Shown here: positions 1-9,857 of the stretch, in pieces
How positions within the stretch are numbered: the stretch's first letter is position 1
How the letters are laid out: each line of letters opens with the position of its first letter
Assembly (NCBI GenBank): GCA_036504535.1
Contig: DASXUY010000058.1
Location: 1-64,000, forward strand
Reading direction: 5' to 3'
Source of the DNA: JARLGU01 sp036504535
GTDB taxonomy: Bacteria > Armatimonadota > Armatimonadia > Armatimonadales > Capsulimonadaceae
Length of the DNA stretch: 64,000 nucleotides
The notes under the pieces: model-generated
Databases searched by the model: none
What the model saw: only the letters and a program-made list of their open reading frames with translations
What the model was told of the DNA's origin: nothing
Translations under genes and position numbers: made by a program

Positions 1-221
1 TCATGTCTGAGTCTCAAACTGGAAGTCAAATTCCTCCAGGTCGCCCTTTAGGAAGCCGCTCGAAGACTCGGGCTGAGGGGCTCCCTTCCGGAAGGAAGAT
101 GACTTCCAGTTCGAGCCTCAGACACCGGGTTCTTGGCAGGAATAGGACAGGAAGGTCCTTCGGACCCTCCTACGAGTTTGCAGTCACACCGGGCAAGTTC
201 AATCGCCCTAGGAAACCACAA
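1..221. repeat. Leader region with imperfect inverted repeat
   Basis: Bases 4-28 are complementary to 100-124 with two mismatches, so the spacer upstream of the first gene can form a long hairpin. The right arm, extended to 109-137, recurs in inverted orientation at 32229-32257 with one mismatch in 29 bases. A short hairpin GGTCC-TTC-GGACC lies at 153-165. The reading frame of the following gene stays open back to base 3, but that extension is basic, lacks a signal peptide and is repeat sequence, so I treat the region as non-coding leader. Confidence 0.55.
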
Positions 222-3200
222 ATGAAACACCCCTCCCTCTGGCGCGTCGTTTGCGCTGCTCTTGTTTGTCTTGCATCAACGCTGCCGATAGCCGCGGCAC
301 CACTCACGTTTACCGATGGCGGTGAGATTGTTGGGGCGGGGGGACGTATTTCGATCGGTAGCGGGGGCTTTATCACTATCGCCACCGCGACTGGCGACAA
401 GTACGTGCTCAACCTGCCTATCGGTGTGCGTGGTGGGAAGACGCACTGGACGGCGGGCGATCTGGATGATCGGAAAGTTACCGTCAGCGCGCCGTCAAAA
501 ACGGCCACGTTCACGGCGACTCTGTCGGACAAGGTGCTTGCGACGCCGATTCCGCTGTCGCTCAGCACGACCCTGACGGCGGACGGCAAGGCGCGAATTA
601 CGTTGCGTTTTGAGACCACCGAGCCGATTGACAAATTTCTGTCGATGCAAGGCGTTTGCATCTACATCAACCGCGAACCCATCGTCGGCAGTCAGGTGAG
701 CGTCAACGGTACTACCGCGCGAATTGATGCAGGGCAACTCAGCGCCACGTTGCTTACGAACATTCCGAACCAGCGTGACGTGATCTTCTTTAGCGACGAT
801 CCGTACCGGACACTTGCGCTGCACGTGGTCAAGGCGCAGGGGTTCCACCTCGACGAGAATTTGCGCGAGATCGGTATTCGCAGCGGCACCGCGGAAAACC
901 AGCTGATATTCGACGTCGACTTGCCCGAGAAGGTCAAGCCTGTGTCGCCGGAAACGTACGCTGGTTTCGATTTCTACGATGCAGAGCATATGCACATGCC
1001 GCAATATGGGTTGTCACGCAACCTCGTGCAGAACCCGGGGTTTGAGCAGGGGCTGCAGTACTGGATGTTCGGCAATCTCGGGAGCGACAAGGGCAACCGA
1101 TTCCCTGACAACTATGTCCTCGATACAACGCAAGCGAGCTCCGGTCGGAAGTGCGTCAAGATTCTAGTCGAGAAGGGCGAGCGGCCGTCGCCGCTTGCAT
1201 CGTTTGCGATCCCGGTCGAAAGCGGCTCGGAGTATACGCTTAGCTTCTACGCAAAGGGCGAGCGTGCCGGACTGGCTGTCGGGACGACGGTTTTCGGCGG
1301 CGGGGATGCGGGTTGGTCGCCTAACTGGAAGACGCTCGCAATTGGGACCGACTGGAAGCGCTATAGCTACTCGTTCAAAGCTCCTCGCAGCGCTATCTCA
1401 GTTCAGTTCGGCGCAGGTGGTTTCGGATTTGATTCAGCAGTATATCTGGACGACATTCAGCTCGAGAAGGGACAGCTCACCGATTTTACTCGCAAGCCGC
1501 TGGAGATGGCGTTCGTCACCGACCGCCGTGACAACCTGTTCAAACCCGGTGATACGGTTCACGGGCGATGGGAAATGACAGGGAGCGCGGGAATGGGCGG
1601 CAAGCTTTTGGTTGCGCTCAGGGACTTTCAGAGCAGGACGGTGAAGGAGCAATCGGCGGCGTTCAAGATCGCGGCTGACGGGACCGCGTCCGTCGCTTTG
1701 CCGTGGCTCGAGCGAACGGAGCGCGGCGGATACACTCTGGAGGCGACCGCGACATTGGCCGATGGCTCCAAGTTCCGTGAGGACGGACGGCTCTCCATCA
1801 TGCCGCCAGCTGACCCCACCACGAAGCATCACACGCTGCTTGCTGCGGGTTACTTCAGCACGCAATTCGGGAGTTGGGATCGCATTGCAAGTGGGCTGGA
1901 GTATTTCGGCATCGGCTCCGCCATCAATTTCGACCCGCTGCCACATGCTGCCCTCGCGGTGCTGGCTAAGCATCATATCGTGAACGTGTCCCAGATTTAC
2001 TATGGTAGCGACCATGTGGGCAAAATCGAGCTGAAAGATGGCTTTACGGGCACCGACGCTGACTTACCGCTCCTCGAAGAAGATGCCTACCAGAAGGCGA
2101 AAGAGTACCCGGAGATCATGTACTGGAAAACGGTCAACGAACCTGGCGGCGATCTCGTGGCCAATGTCGAGTCAACGAAACGCTGGGTACGCGCGCTCGG
2201 GGCGACCTATCGCGGCATCAAGCGGGCCAACCCGAAGGCGCAGGTGTTCACCATTGACCCGGCGAACATGAGCCCCAACAACGGTATTGCGTTGGTCGAT
2301 AACTTCCTGGCGAACGGCGGTGGGGCGATTTCCGACCTCGCCGCAATTCACCCGTATCGCGGTGTCCCCGAAGGCATGGATGCTGACCTCGCCACGTTCC
2401 AGGCAATGCTTGACCGCCACAAGTTCACAGGCGACATCTGGTTTACCGAAGGCGGCGACATGTGCGATGTCCATGTTCCCGGCATGGTGACCGGAGCCGA
2501 TAACTGGCGTATCAACCACTTCGCATACGATATGGGTGACGGGGAGCGTCGAACTGCCGCGTTCCAGATGCGGCTGTGGCTGGTCGGTTTCAAGTACGCC
2601 AACCGCGTCAAGCAGCAGGTCGATTGGAGTTTCGATGCTGGCAACATGGACTACGATGGCACGCCCACGTTGCGCGCATTCGCGGTCAATACGCTGTCGG
2701 AAATGCTCGGCAATGCAGATTTCGTGAAAGAGATTCCGCTTGGGCCGAATGAGGTTTGCTACGTCTTCAAGGATGCAAAGCAGCGGCCGGTTGCGGTGGT
2801 GTGGAATGCCGATACACTGTCGCACGGAGTCAAGCCGCTTCCTCAAGCCACGCTGCACCTTGCCAGCCTCGCGAAGAGCTTGCAACTTGTCAACATGGTC
2901 GGGACGACTGTGCTGGCCGAGAAGAACGGAGACCTGAAGGTCTCGCCGTTCCCAGTTTTCCTTCGCGGCGAACCTGGAACGCTCGATAAGCTAACCTCTG
3001 CTATCGAAAAGGGTTTCGAAGCGTCTGCGGTCGGATCGGTCGTCGGCTATGTGATCGTTAAGGACGCCGGGCATATCGGGGTTGAGCTTCGCAACACGAC
3101 AGCGAAAGCGATACAGGGTAGCGTTGTCGTAACAACCGCGCCCCAGCCAACGCGCCCGATAAGCGTCGACGTTGCACCGGGCAAGACCGCCGAGGTGCTG

Positions 3201-3992
3201 GTGTCGTATACGACACCCGTAATGGGCATCCAGTCGGCGGATATGGCGATCAAGTGGACGCCGACGGGATCGTCTGATACGCAGACGTTTCCAGCGCGCG
3301 TCGACTCGCTCTTGTGCCCTAAGCTCACCTCGCCACTCGCGGTGGACGGGAATATCTCAGCATGGAAGGCAGCAGGCGCCAATATGGTCGCTATTCCGCC
3401 TCACATGATGTCGTACAAAGCGTATCCGCCCAATCCAAAATACCCCGACAAGATTCCTTGGACTGGGCCGAAGGACCTGTCGGCGACGATGGCGATCGGG
3501 TATTCGACCGGGATGCTTTACGTGGGCTTTGATATCACCGACGACGTGTTCGCGCCTGCGTCAACAGCGCCGACTGCATGGCAGGGAGACGGGATCCAGC
3601 TTTACTTCGACCCGTGGCAGAATGGGCATTCGCTGGTTAAGTCGGGCTTCCTCGATGAGGACCAGGAGCTGGATCTTTGGCCAGGGGGAGCGTCGCCGAC
3701 GGTCTATCGGGCGGTCAAACCGGCGTTTCAGGTAGCGTTCACCAAGCTGGGCATCGTTCCCGCAATAAAGTCATCGGTCACGAAACGCGACGGTGGCTAT
3801 GTGGTTCAGATGGCTATCCCTGAAGCTGAACTCGCGCCACTCAGCCTCAAGCCTGGCAGCGTCTTCGGGTTCTCGTTTATCATCAACGACAGCGATGGCG
3901 ATTTCCGAAAGCGCGGCCTGACGCTGACGCCTGAGGGCACTGAGCCGTTCAACCGCCCCGACCTCTTCCCTAGTATCGTATTGGGTTCATAG
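222..3992 (+). CDS. Secreted multidomain glycoside hydrolase-like protein (CBM4/9-like, TIM barrel, CBM9-like)
   Basis: Protein of 1256 residues. The start at 222 gives a clear signal peptide (MKHPSLW, hydrophobic core, cut near APL); upstream in-frame starts do not. In order: a beta-rich N-terminal region (about 30-260); a jelly-roll resembling CBM4/9, opening with NPGFEQG near 270 and running to about 425; a small beta domain; a TIM barrel of the GH39/GH5 clan type with VNEPGG (Glu about 640, probable acid/base) and WFTEGG (Glu about 743, probable nucleophile); and a CBM9-like domain from about 1036 to the end (LAVDGNISAW, GDGIQLYFD). Likely acts in the periplasm or outside on a plant- or algal-type polysaccharide; the exact GH family and substrate are not clear. 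It is followed 26 bases later by a paralogue of the same architecture, probably co-transcribed. Confidence 0.8.
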   Translation: MKHPSLWRVVCAALVCLASTLPIAAAPLTFTDGGEIVGAGGRISIGSGGFITIATATGDKYVLNLPIGVRGGKTHWTAGDLDDRKVTVSAPSKTATFTATLSDKVLATPIPLSLSTTLTADGKARITLRFETTEPIDKFLSMQGVCIYINREPIVGSQVSVNGTTARIDAGQLSATLLTNIPNQRDVIFFSDDPYRTLALHVVKAQGFHLDENLREIGIRSGTAENQLIFDVDLPEKVKPVSPETYAGFDFYDAEHMHMPQYGLSRNLVQNPGFEQGLQYWMFGNLGSDKGNRFPDNYVLDTTQASSGRKCVKILVEKGERPSPLASFAIPVESGSEYTLSFYAKGERAGLAVGTTVFGGGDAGWSPNWKTLAIGTDWKRYSYSFKAPRSAISVQFGAGGFGFDSAVYLDDIQLEKGQLTDFTRKPLEMAFVTDRRDNLFKPGDTVHGRWEMTGSAGMGGKLLVALRDFQSRTVKEQSAAFKIAADGTASVALPWLERTERGGYTLEATATLADGSKFREDGRLSIMPPADPTTKHHTLLAAGYFSTQFGSWDRIASGLEYFGIGSAINFDPLPHAALAVLAKHHIVNVSQIYYGSDHVGKIELKDGFTGTDADLPLLEEDAYQKAKEYPEIMYWKTVNEPGGDLVANVESTKRWVRALGATYRGIKRANPKAQVFTIDPANMSPNNGIALVDNFLANGGGAISDLAAIHPYRGVPEGMDADLATFQAMLDRHKFTGDIWFTEGGDMCDVHVPGMVTGADNWRINHFAYDMGDGERRTAAFQMRLWLVGFKYANRVKQQVDWSFDAGNMDYDGTPTLRAFAVNTLSEMLGNADFVKEIPLGPNEVCYVFKDAKQRPVAVVWNADTLSHGVKPLPQATLHLASLAKSLQLVNMVGTTVLAEKNGDLKVSPFPVFLRGEPGTLDKLTSAIEKGFEASAVGSVVGYVIVKDAGHIGVELRNTTAKAIQGSVVVTTAPQPTRPISVDVAPGKTAEVLVSYTTPVMGIQSADMAIKWTPTGSSDTQTFPARVDSLLCPKLTSPLAVDGNISAWKAAGANMVAIPPHMMSYKAYPPNPKYPDKIPWTGPKDLSATMAIGYSTGMLYVGFDITDDVFAPASTAPTAWQGDGIQLYFDPWQNGHSLVKSGFLDEDQELDLWPGGASPTVYRAVKPAFQVAFTKLGIVPAIKSSVTKRDGGYVVQMAIPEAELAPLSLKPGSVFGFSFIINDSDGDFRKRGLTLTPEGTEPFNRPDLFPSIVLGS

Positions 3993-4018
3993 CCTAAACA
4001 CGTGGAGACTGAAAAAGA

Positions 4019-7000
4019 ATGAGATGCAACATGGTAATGCGCCTGCTCGGCGCAGGCCTCGCTTCGCTGATGGTCGGGACGACGTCCTTATGGCCAGCAG
4101 GTGCGGACGAATCAAGACTTCCCAATCCGCCAGCACCGTTCCTTGCGGATTCCGGGAAGCCGCAGGCCCCGGAGCTGAAGGTCATGAATCTGGGCGGAGC
4201 CGAGCAGCCAGCACTTTGGATTGGTAACAAGCGCATCGGGTTTAGGGAAAAAGGCAATCTTGGGCGCGATCAGCAAACTCAAATCATGGTCGATGACCAG
4301 GAGATTATGGCGTTCCAATTCTGGGGTTCCACTCCCGGACAGGGCAATTTCGGTTTTCCATTCAAAGTCAAAGAAGGCACAAAGCCCCAGTTAACTTTCG
4401 ATAAAGCGGCGAACACCATCACTTACACCAAGGAGTATATTCAGGCCAACGGTGAGCCAGCTACGTTCACATACACATTGAAGGCTGTCGGGCAGAGCAA
4501 GGTGGAGGTTGGTTGGGACGTAGGCGTGTCGCAGAGCAAGTTCGAAGCCAGTCCCAAAGACTATGCCGGTGTGTCTCCCTGGTTCACATCGGCCGAGGCT
4601 TACAAGAAGGAGCAGGTGAGGGTTAACGGACAGTTGGTCCGGTTCAATGAAAAGAGCGCTCTTGTCGGAGGCAAAGAGACGCCAGTAACGGGGGGGACGG
4701 ACGGCTTTGAATTGGCTTACGCCTCGGACAAGCCATTGCGGAGCTTTTCGATAAAGCTTCCCGCCTATTACGAGTATGGCATCAGCGAAGGAATCGCGGG
4801 GGGCGACACGTGCAATATCTGCATCCGTGTCGGGACTAAAAAGCGACTCGCGTCGGACAAATTTTTGATTGACTTTGGAGATGTGGTCGGTAGGACGTCT
4901 GACGCTCCGCCGCCTGTGGCCGGGATCGACTTCTGGGGACATGACCGCTTCTGCGTCCCAACGCCCACCACCAGGAATATGATGCCCAATCCCAGCTTCG
5001 AACAGGGGCTTCGTTTCTGGACATGGTGGGGTGGCGGCGGCAAGTACAACCCGTCGGAAATTCCCGCATACTCCATCAGCGCCGAAGCCAAATACGGCAA
5101 TGGCGCACTCTGGATTCGTCCGGGCAAAGGCGCCCAGGCTATGAGCAGCTTTTTGATTCCCATCATCAAGGGCAAGGCTTACACGGTCAGCTTCTACGCC
5201 AAAGCGGATAAGCCTACGACATTTTCACTGGGTATTCAGGGCGTGAAAGGCTCAAAGTTTAACTGGATGACCGCATTCCAGACGACTCACAAACTCGCGA
5301 CGGCAGATTGGGAACGCAAGACTTTCACGTTTACGGCGGACTGCGCGGGCGTCAGCCTCTTGCTGTCGTCGGGACAGAACGTCCTCATTGACGGGCTCCA
5401 ATTCGAGGAAGGCGGAACGGTTACTGACTTCGTTGCACCGGCCGTCGAAGGGTTCCTGGCCACATCCGATGGCGACAATAGTCTGTCGATTGGACAGCCT
5501 GTTAATGCGACGTTCTCGCTTAATGGCAAGCCGGACGCAAAGGGACAGGTCCATCTCCAACTCTTCAACTACTACCGTGAAAAGCCCTACGACCTGAACT
5601 TGAAGTACTCGCTGGATTCCACGGGCTCTGCCAAACTTGAGTTGCCTTTCGACGCGCGGCGCCTCGGCACTGGTGTTTTTGTGATGCAGGCCGACATGCA
5701 GCCCAAGGACGGTCCGGCCATCCGCGATTACTACCGCTTCTCCATCATGGATTTCCTTGAGAACAAGCACGCCGATAAAGACGTGTTTGGAAGCTTGTGT
5801 GCTGCGCCACGTATTACCCGCGGTGACGACTTGATGCGCAACTATATGCGCTGGGGTTTTGGTTCTACAACCTATGGTTGGCAGACACAAGACGAGTTCG
5901 ATCTCTACAACAAGTACCGTGTCGCGAGCTATTTGACTATCAGTTGCGATTCGGCGAACGAGGAGGATCGCAAGTTCTCCAACGAGACCAAGAACTGGAA
6001 AGAGATTACGCCAGAGATTGAGAAGCGGGTCGAGGAGATTTCCTACAAGGTCGTCAAAAGCCACCCGTGGGGAACGTCGTGGGCGTGGTCTACCGAGTCC
6101 GAAGGCAGCCCGATCATCAGCGCTGGCCGGTTTGACGAATGGAGCAAGGTTCAACTTGCCGCCAAGCGCGGCATTAAGCGGGCCAACCCCAACGCCATCG
6201 TTCTTCCCGATGGCGGCACATCCGGCTTCAGTCGGCTCCGTGGATACCGCGAGATGGATGGCTACCTCAAAGCGACGCAGGGCAAGGCTAAATGGGACGC
6301 CATGGCGGTCCATCCTTACGGGTCACCCAACGCCATTGACGGGTGCACGGATATGCTGAACGAGATCATGGCCAAGTATGGCTATGACAAGTCCACGCAT
6401 ATCGATTACACGGAAGGATTCAACTGCACGCACACCAAAATACCGGAATGGGGTGACGATGGTTGCTACGACAACTATCAGGGCGGCAAACCCAGCTACG
6501 ATTTTGGTTGGCGAGAGTATTTGCATGCTGCCCATGCGGCGCGGATTTATCTGGCGTGCCTCAAAGGCTGGCCGCAGGTACGCTCCTTTAATATCTGGGT
6601 TTCCGCTCCATTCATGGATCAGTACCTGACCCCGCTTGCCCTATGCAAAGTGCCCAATACAATCGGTCACCTATTGCCTAAGCCGGTCTTCAAGGCGGAT
6701 ATCGCTCCGGCGGCAGGCGTCAAGGGCTTTGTGTTCGAAGACGAGCAAGGCCGGGGTGTCGCGGCGGTTTGGAGTGTTGGCGCGAAGGTCGATGAAGGGC
6801 TTGAGAAGGGCCCTGACATGTCCGTCAACTTCGGACGCCAGGTGCCCGAGTTCATTGATTTGATGGGTAACGTGCGGCCAGTTGCTGCGAAGAATGGCGT
6901 GGTCGAGATCCCTCTTACGCCAGCTCCTCTGTTCATGAGAAGCGCTAAGGGCGGCGCCGGCCAACTCGCAACGGCATTAAACGCGGCCGATGTCTTGGGA

Positions 7001-8020
7001 ACAGGAAGCTCCGTGAAGGTGGTCGTCCAGCCCGCATTGGACGGTTCAATCGAGGCGTCTGCCACTAACCTGACGAGCAAGCAATTGACGGGCAAGTTGC
7101 AGGTTGGCGACAACGAATTCCCCTTCGATATTAAAGCCAAAGGCAATTTCGTATCGAAGCTCAAGGAAAAAGTTCAACCGGTCACAGGCAAGCTCAATAC
7201 GTGGAGAGGCGACATTGTTGCTAAGTTCGCCAATGGCCACACGGACCGCGCGCCTTGGGACATGCAGTATTTCTTCGTGCCACATGCCGCAAAACCGCTT
7301 CCGCTCGACCCGACATCGACAGACTGGGAAGCGGTCCCGGCAGTCAAAATGACGAACTTCTTCGGAAACGTGGAGCCTGGCAAAGAGACGATCAAGTCCA
7401 GCGGGCCAACCGATCTCAATTCCACATTCCAACTTGCGTGGGACAAGGACAATCTCTATTTGCGTGTGAGTTGCGTCGATGACCAGTTCGTCGTGACCGA
7501 GCCAGAACGATTCAAAGCGTCGGTCGAGAAAACGGCTAAGCAGCTGTACATGCATGATGGCTGCGTTGAACTTTATCTCGACACCGCCGCGAGCGGCCGC
7601 AGCAATCCTTTTAAGGACTACGACGAGAATGATTACCGCTACGACTTCAGTTACGGTAATGACAAAGCAGTAGACGGTCCCGCCGTCATTTACCGGCTCT
7701 ATGAACCCTACCATCAGCTCGCGGGCGGTATTGAGATGCCAACCAAAGAGGGAGCGGCGAAGGGCATTAAGAGTCAGTTCCATCGCGACGGTAATACCTA
7801 CTCGTACTGCATCATCCTGCCGCAGCGTTACATCGAGCCGCTGAAGCTAGAGAAGGGCTGGCTTGCTGGCTTCGGACTCTATATCCACGACAAGGACAAG
7901 ATTGAGGATCAATGGCCGACCAAGGGCCGGACACTGGCCACGGCTCCTGGCGCTCATTGCGACCATCGACCAGATTTATGGCCGATTATGATCCTTGCGG
8001 AGAAGGCTGTTTCCAAGTGA
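4019..8020 (+). CDS. Secreted multidomain glycoside hydrolase-like protein, paralogue of the upstream gene
   Basis: Protein of 1333 residues with an N-terminal signal peptide (hydrophobic core LLGAGLASLMVG, cut near GADE). GGAG at 4004-4007 supports the start at 4019; ATGs at 4031 and 4037 are alternatives. Architecture matches the upstream protein: beta-rich N-terminal region, CBM4/9-like jelly roll opening with NPSFEQG near residue 323, TIM barrel with WSTESEG (Glu 693 or 695, probable acid/base) and DYTEGF (Glu 799, probable nucleophile), then a CBM9/DOMON-like domain from about 1080 (STDWEAVP, DGCVELYLD). The acid/base motif lacks the usual Asn-Glu-Pro, so the family is uncertain. Similar order but low identity suggests an old duplication with divergence toward a different linkage. 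Confidence 0.78.
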   Translation: MRCNMVMRLLGAGLASLMVGTTSLWPAGADESRLPNPPAPFLADSGKPQAPELKVMNLGGAEQPALWIGNKRIGFREKGNLGRDQQTQIMVDDQEIMAFQFWGSTPGQGNFGFPFKVKEGTKPQLTFDKAANTITYTKEYIQANGEPATFTYTLKAVGQSKVEVGWDVGVSQSKFEASPKDYAGVSPWFTSAEAYKKEQVRVNGQLVRFNEKSALVGGKETPVTGGTDGFELAYASDKPLRSFSIKLPAYYEYGISEGIAGGDTCNICIRVGTKKRLASDKFLIDFGDVVGRTSDAPPPVAGIDFWGHDRFCVPTPTTRNMMPNPSFEQGLRFWTWWGGGGKYNPSEIPAYSISAEAKYGNGALWIRPGKGAQAMSSFLIPIIKGKAYTVSFYAKADKPTTFSLGIQGVKGSKFNWMTAFQTTHKLATADWERKTFTFTADCAGVSLLLSSGQNVLIDGLQFEEGGTVTDFVAPAVEGFLATSDGDNSLSIGQPVNATFSLNGKPDAKGQVHLQLFNYYREKPYDLNLKYSLDSTGSAKLELPFDARRLGTGVFVMQADMQPKDGPAIRDYYRFSIMDFLENKHADKDVFGSLCAAPRITRGDDLMRNYMRWGFGSTTYGWQTQDEFDLYNKYRVASYLTISCDSANEEDRKFSNETKNWKEITPEIEKRVEEISYKVVKSHPWGTSWAWSTESEGSPIISAGRFDEWSKVQLAAKRGIKRANPNAIVLPDGGTSGFSRLRGYREMDGYLKATQGKAKWDAMAVHPYGSPNAIDGCTDMLNEIMAKYGYDKSTHIDYTEGFNCTHTKIPEWGDDGCYDNYQGGKPSYDFGWREYLHAAHAARIYLACLKGWPQVRSFNIWVSAPFMDQYLTPLALCKVPNTIGHLLPKPVFKADIAPAAGVKGFVFEDEQGRGVAAVWSVGAKVDEGLEKGPDMSVNFGRQVPEFIDLMGNVRPVAAKNGVVEIPLTPAPLFMRSAKGGAGQLATALNAADVLGTGSSVKVVVQPALDGSIEASATNLTSKQLTGKLQVGDNEFPFDIKAKGNFVSKLKEKVQPVTGKLNTWRGDIVAKFANGHTDRAPWDMQYFFVPHAAKPLPLDPTSTDWEAVPAVKMTNFFGNVEPGKETIKSSGPTDLNSTFQLAWDKDNLYLRVSCVDDQFVVTEPERFKASVEKTAKQLYMHDGCVELYLDTAASGRSNPFKDYDENDYRYDFSYGNDKAVDGPAVIYRLYEPYHQLAGGIEMPTKEGAAKGIKSQFHRDGNTYSYCIILPQRYIEPLKLEKGWLAGFGLYIHDKDKIEDQWPTKGRTLATAPGAHCDHRPDLWPIMILAEKAVSK

Positions 8021-8096
8021 TTCAGCATCACTGCTCCTCAGGATCGCAACACTTTGGCTGGCAAGCAGCCGCATACAGTAGCAAGGGAATCGCATT

Positions 8097-9749
8097 ATGA
8101 ATACAGACGGTCAGGAATGGTTTACACGTGCCAAGCTCGGGATGTTTTATCACTGCGGGCTCTACACGCTTCTGGGTGGCAACGAGAACGCGGTACGCTC
8201 GACTATGAGCAAGGCGGAATACCGCAAGCTGACGGATAGCTTTACCCTTGAGCATTTCAACGCCGACGCGTGGGTTGATTGCGCGCTGTCGATGGGCGCG
8301 GATTACGTGATGCCGACGTCGCGCCATGCCGAGGGATTCTGCCTGTGGGATAGCAAGCTGACGGATTACACGTCGCTCAATAGCCCGTGCAAGCGGGATA
8401 TCATCGCGGAGCTTTCGGAGGCGTGCGCCAGGAAGAATGTGAGGTTCTGCCTCTACTTCAACTTCGAAACGTGGATGAACGAAGGCGATGATATCTGGAA
8501 CACGCGGGGGCTCAGCTACGCCGAATATATGACTGGCCAATTGACGGAGTTGCTGACGAATTACGGTCCGGTTGGCGTGGTGTGGTTCGACCACGGTCAC
8601 CCGGAACTGACGCCGGAGGTGATGGTTGGGATCGTCAATCACATCAAGCGACTGCAGCCGGATTGCCTCGTCAACAATAGGAGCATTGATCGCAAGTCAT
8701 CTGTCAAATATGGTTACGACTACGTGTCGGCAGAACGTGTCATCCCCGTACGCCACTCGGATAACCATGACATTGCCATCGAAGTTTGCGACTCGATGGG
8801 TGTGAAATCATGGGGCTATCACAAGGAAGAGGCGTTCTGGTCTGTTGGTGAATTGGCCCGGCGTGTGAGCCGTTGTGCTGCCAATGGCTACGTCTACTTG
8901 CTGAATGTTGAGCCGACGCCCGACGGCACCATCCACGAGGCCTGTGTCGAACGCGCGCGTTTGCTTGGTGATTGGGTGCGCCAGAACCGCCAGGAGCTGA
9001 ATGCTGATCGTTCGAGCTTTCAACCTGTTGACCCGAATCTGGAGAATGAGCCAACCATCGGGGTTGCGACGGTCGCCGGGACAAAGCTGCACCTGCATCT
9101 GCATGAGTGGCCCGTGGCAGACGAAGTTCTCGTGCGAGCGGACGGGCAGCCGACTGCGGCTACTCTTTCGGGAGCACTGGGCACAGAGCTCAGTGTGGCA
9201 GCTGATAAGCGGGGCCTATTGGTGCGTGGTCTCCCACCTGGACCACCGTCAGGTACGTCGCCGTGGATGTTGACGGTGGAGTGTGCAACTTCGCCGACCC
9301 TACGAGCAGAGGCGACTGCGGGGCGCACATATACCCCCGCGCCGGGCGAGCCGATCTTCCTTTCACCGCGTGATGCGCAGCTTGACGGGCCGCCTGATCT
9401 CGGGGGAATCTCGCAGCACCTTAACTTCTTTCCCGATGGCAGCGTCTCTGTGGGACTATTGCATAAGGCAGGCGAAACGCTTACCTGGCGTGCGACGGTT
9501 GCCGAGGACGCGGAGTATGACGTGTTCGGAAGTTTTGGCACATCGCCCGATCAAGCGGCTGGTGAGTTTGTTTTGAGTAGCGGCTCGTCGACTCTCACCG
9601 GCGGCACGTGGCCCACAGCGGGCTACGCCAGCCCGGTGAGCAAGCGTCTTGGCCGATTGCGCCTGGCTGCGGGAGAGAATCGCATCGTGTTCAAGGTGAC
9701 GCGAGCGAACTTTTCCGACGTTTACGGGCTATCGTTGGCGCGGGTGTGA
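8097..9749 (+). CDS. Alpha-L-fucosidase, GH29, cytoplasmic, with C-terminal beta-sandwich
   Basis: 550 residues, no signal peptide, so probably cytoplasmic. The TIM barrel has the GH29 landmarks: AKLGMFYHCGLY near the N-terminus, PTSRHAEGFCLWDS, and VVWFDHGHPE, in which Asp 165 is the expected retaining nucleophile. Residues about 320-420 form a beta-rich linker domain, and from about 430 a CBM6/DUF5077-like beta sandwich follows. The substrate is expected to be a terminal alpha-L-fucosyl residue. The tyrosine in FYHCG replaces the usual histidine-tryptophan (FxHWG) of the family, so specificity may be shifted. It sits 76 bases after the giant secreted protein, so co-transcription is plausible. 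Confidence 0.85.
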   Translation: MNTDGQEWFTRAKLGMFYHCGLYTLLGGNENAVRSTMSKAEYRKLTDSFTLEHFNADAWVDCALSMGADYVMPTSRHAEGFCLWDSKLTDYTSLNSPCKRDIIAELSEACARKNVRFCLYFNFETWMNEGDDIWNTRGLSYAEYMTGQLTELLTNYGPVGVVWFDHGHPELTPEVMVGIVNHIKRLQPDCLVNNRSIDRKSSVKYGYDYVSAERVIPVRHSDNHDIAIEVCDSMGVKSWGYHKEEAFWSVGELARRVSRCAANGYVYLLNVEPTPDGTIHEACVERARLLGDWVRQNRQELNADRSSFQPVDPNLENEPTIGVATVAGTKLHLHLHEWPVADEVLVRADGQPTAATLSGALGTELSVAADKRGLLVRGLPPGPPSGTSPWMLTVECATSPTLRAEATAGRTYTPAPGEPIFLSPRDAQLDGPPDLGGISQHLNFFPDGSVSVGLLHKAGETLTWRATVAEDAEYDVFGSFGTSPDQAAGEFVLSSGSSTLTGGTWPTAGYASPVSKRLGRLRLAAGENRIVFKVTRANFSDVYGLSLARV

Positions 9750-9762
9750 TTCTTGGGAGTTT

Positions 9763-9803
9763 AGGAACGCTCGGGCCGCTGGGCCTTCTTTATAAAAGGG
9801 TGG
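9763..9803 (+). repeat. Solo copy of a 41-base palindromic repeat arm
   Basis: This 41-base sequence (AGGAACGCTCGGGCCGC at its start, AAAAGGGTGG at its end) is nearly the same as the left arm of the complete inverted-repeat element at 25458-25594. The partner arm is missing here, so this is a solo or decayed copy between two fucosidase genes. Confidence 0.7.
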
Positions 9804-9857
9804 CCACGGCTGATTTTGATTTAACATGGACATCGTGTTGATAGGGGCCCTCACAAT

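Noticed and set aside
3..221. In-frame N-terminal extension of the first gene
   Set aside because: The extension is basic, lacks a signal sequence and consists of inverted-repeat DNA; the start at 222 gives a typical signal peptide.
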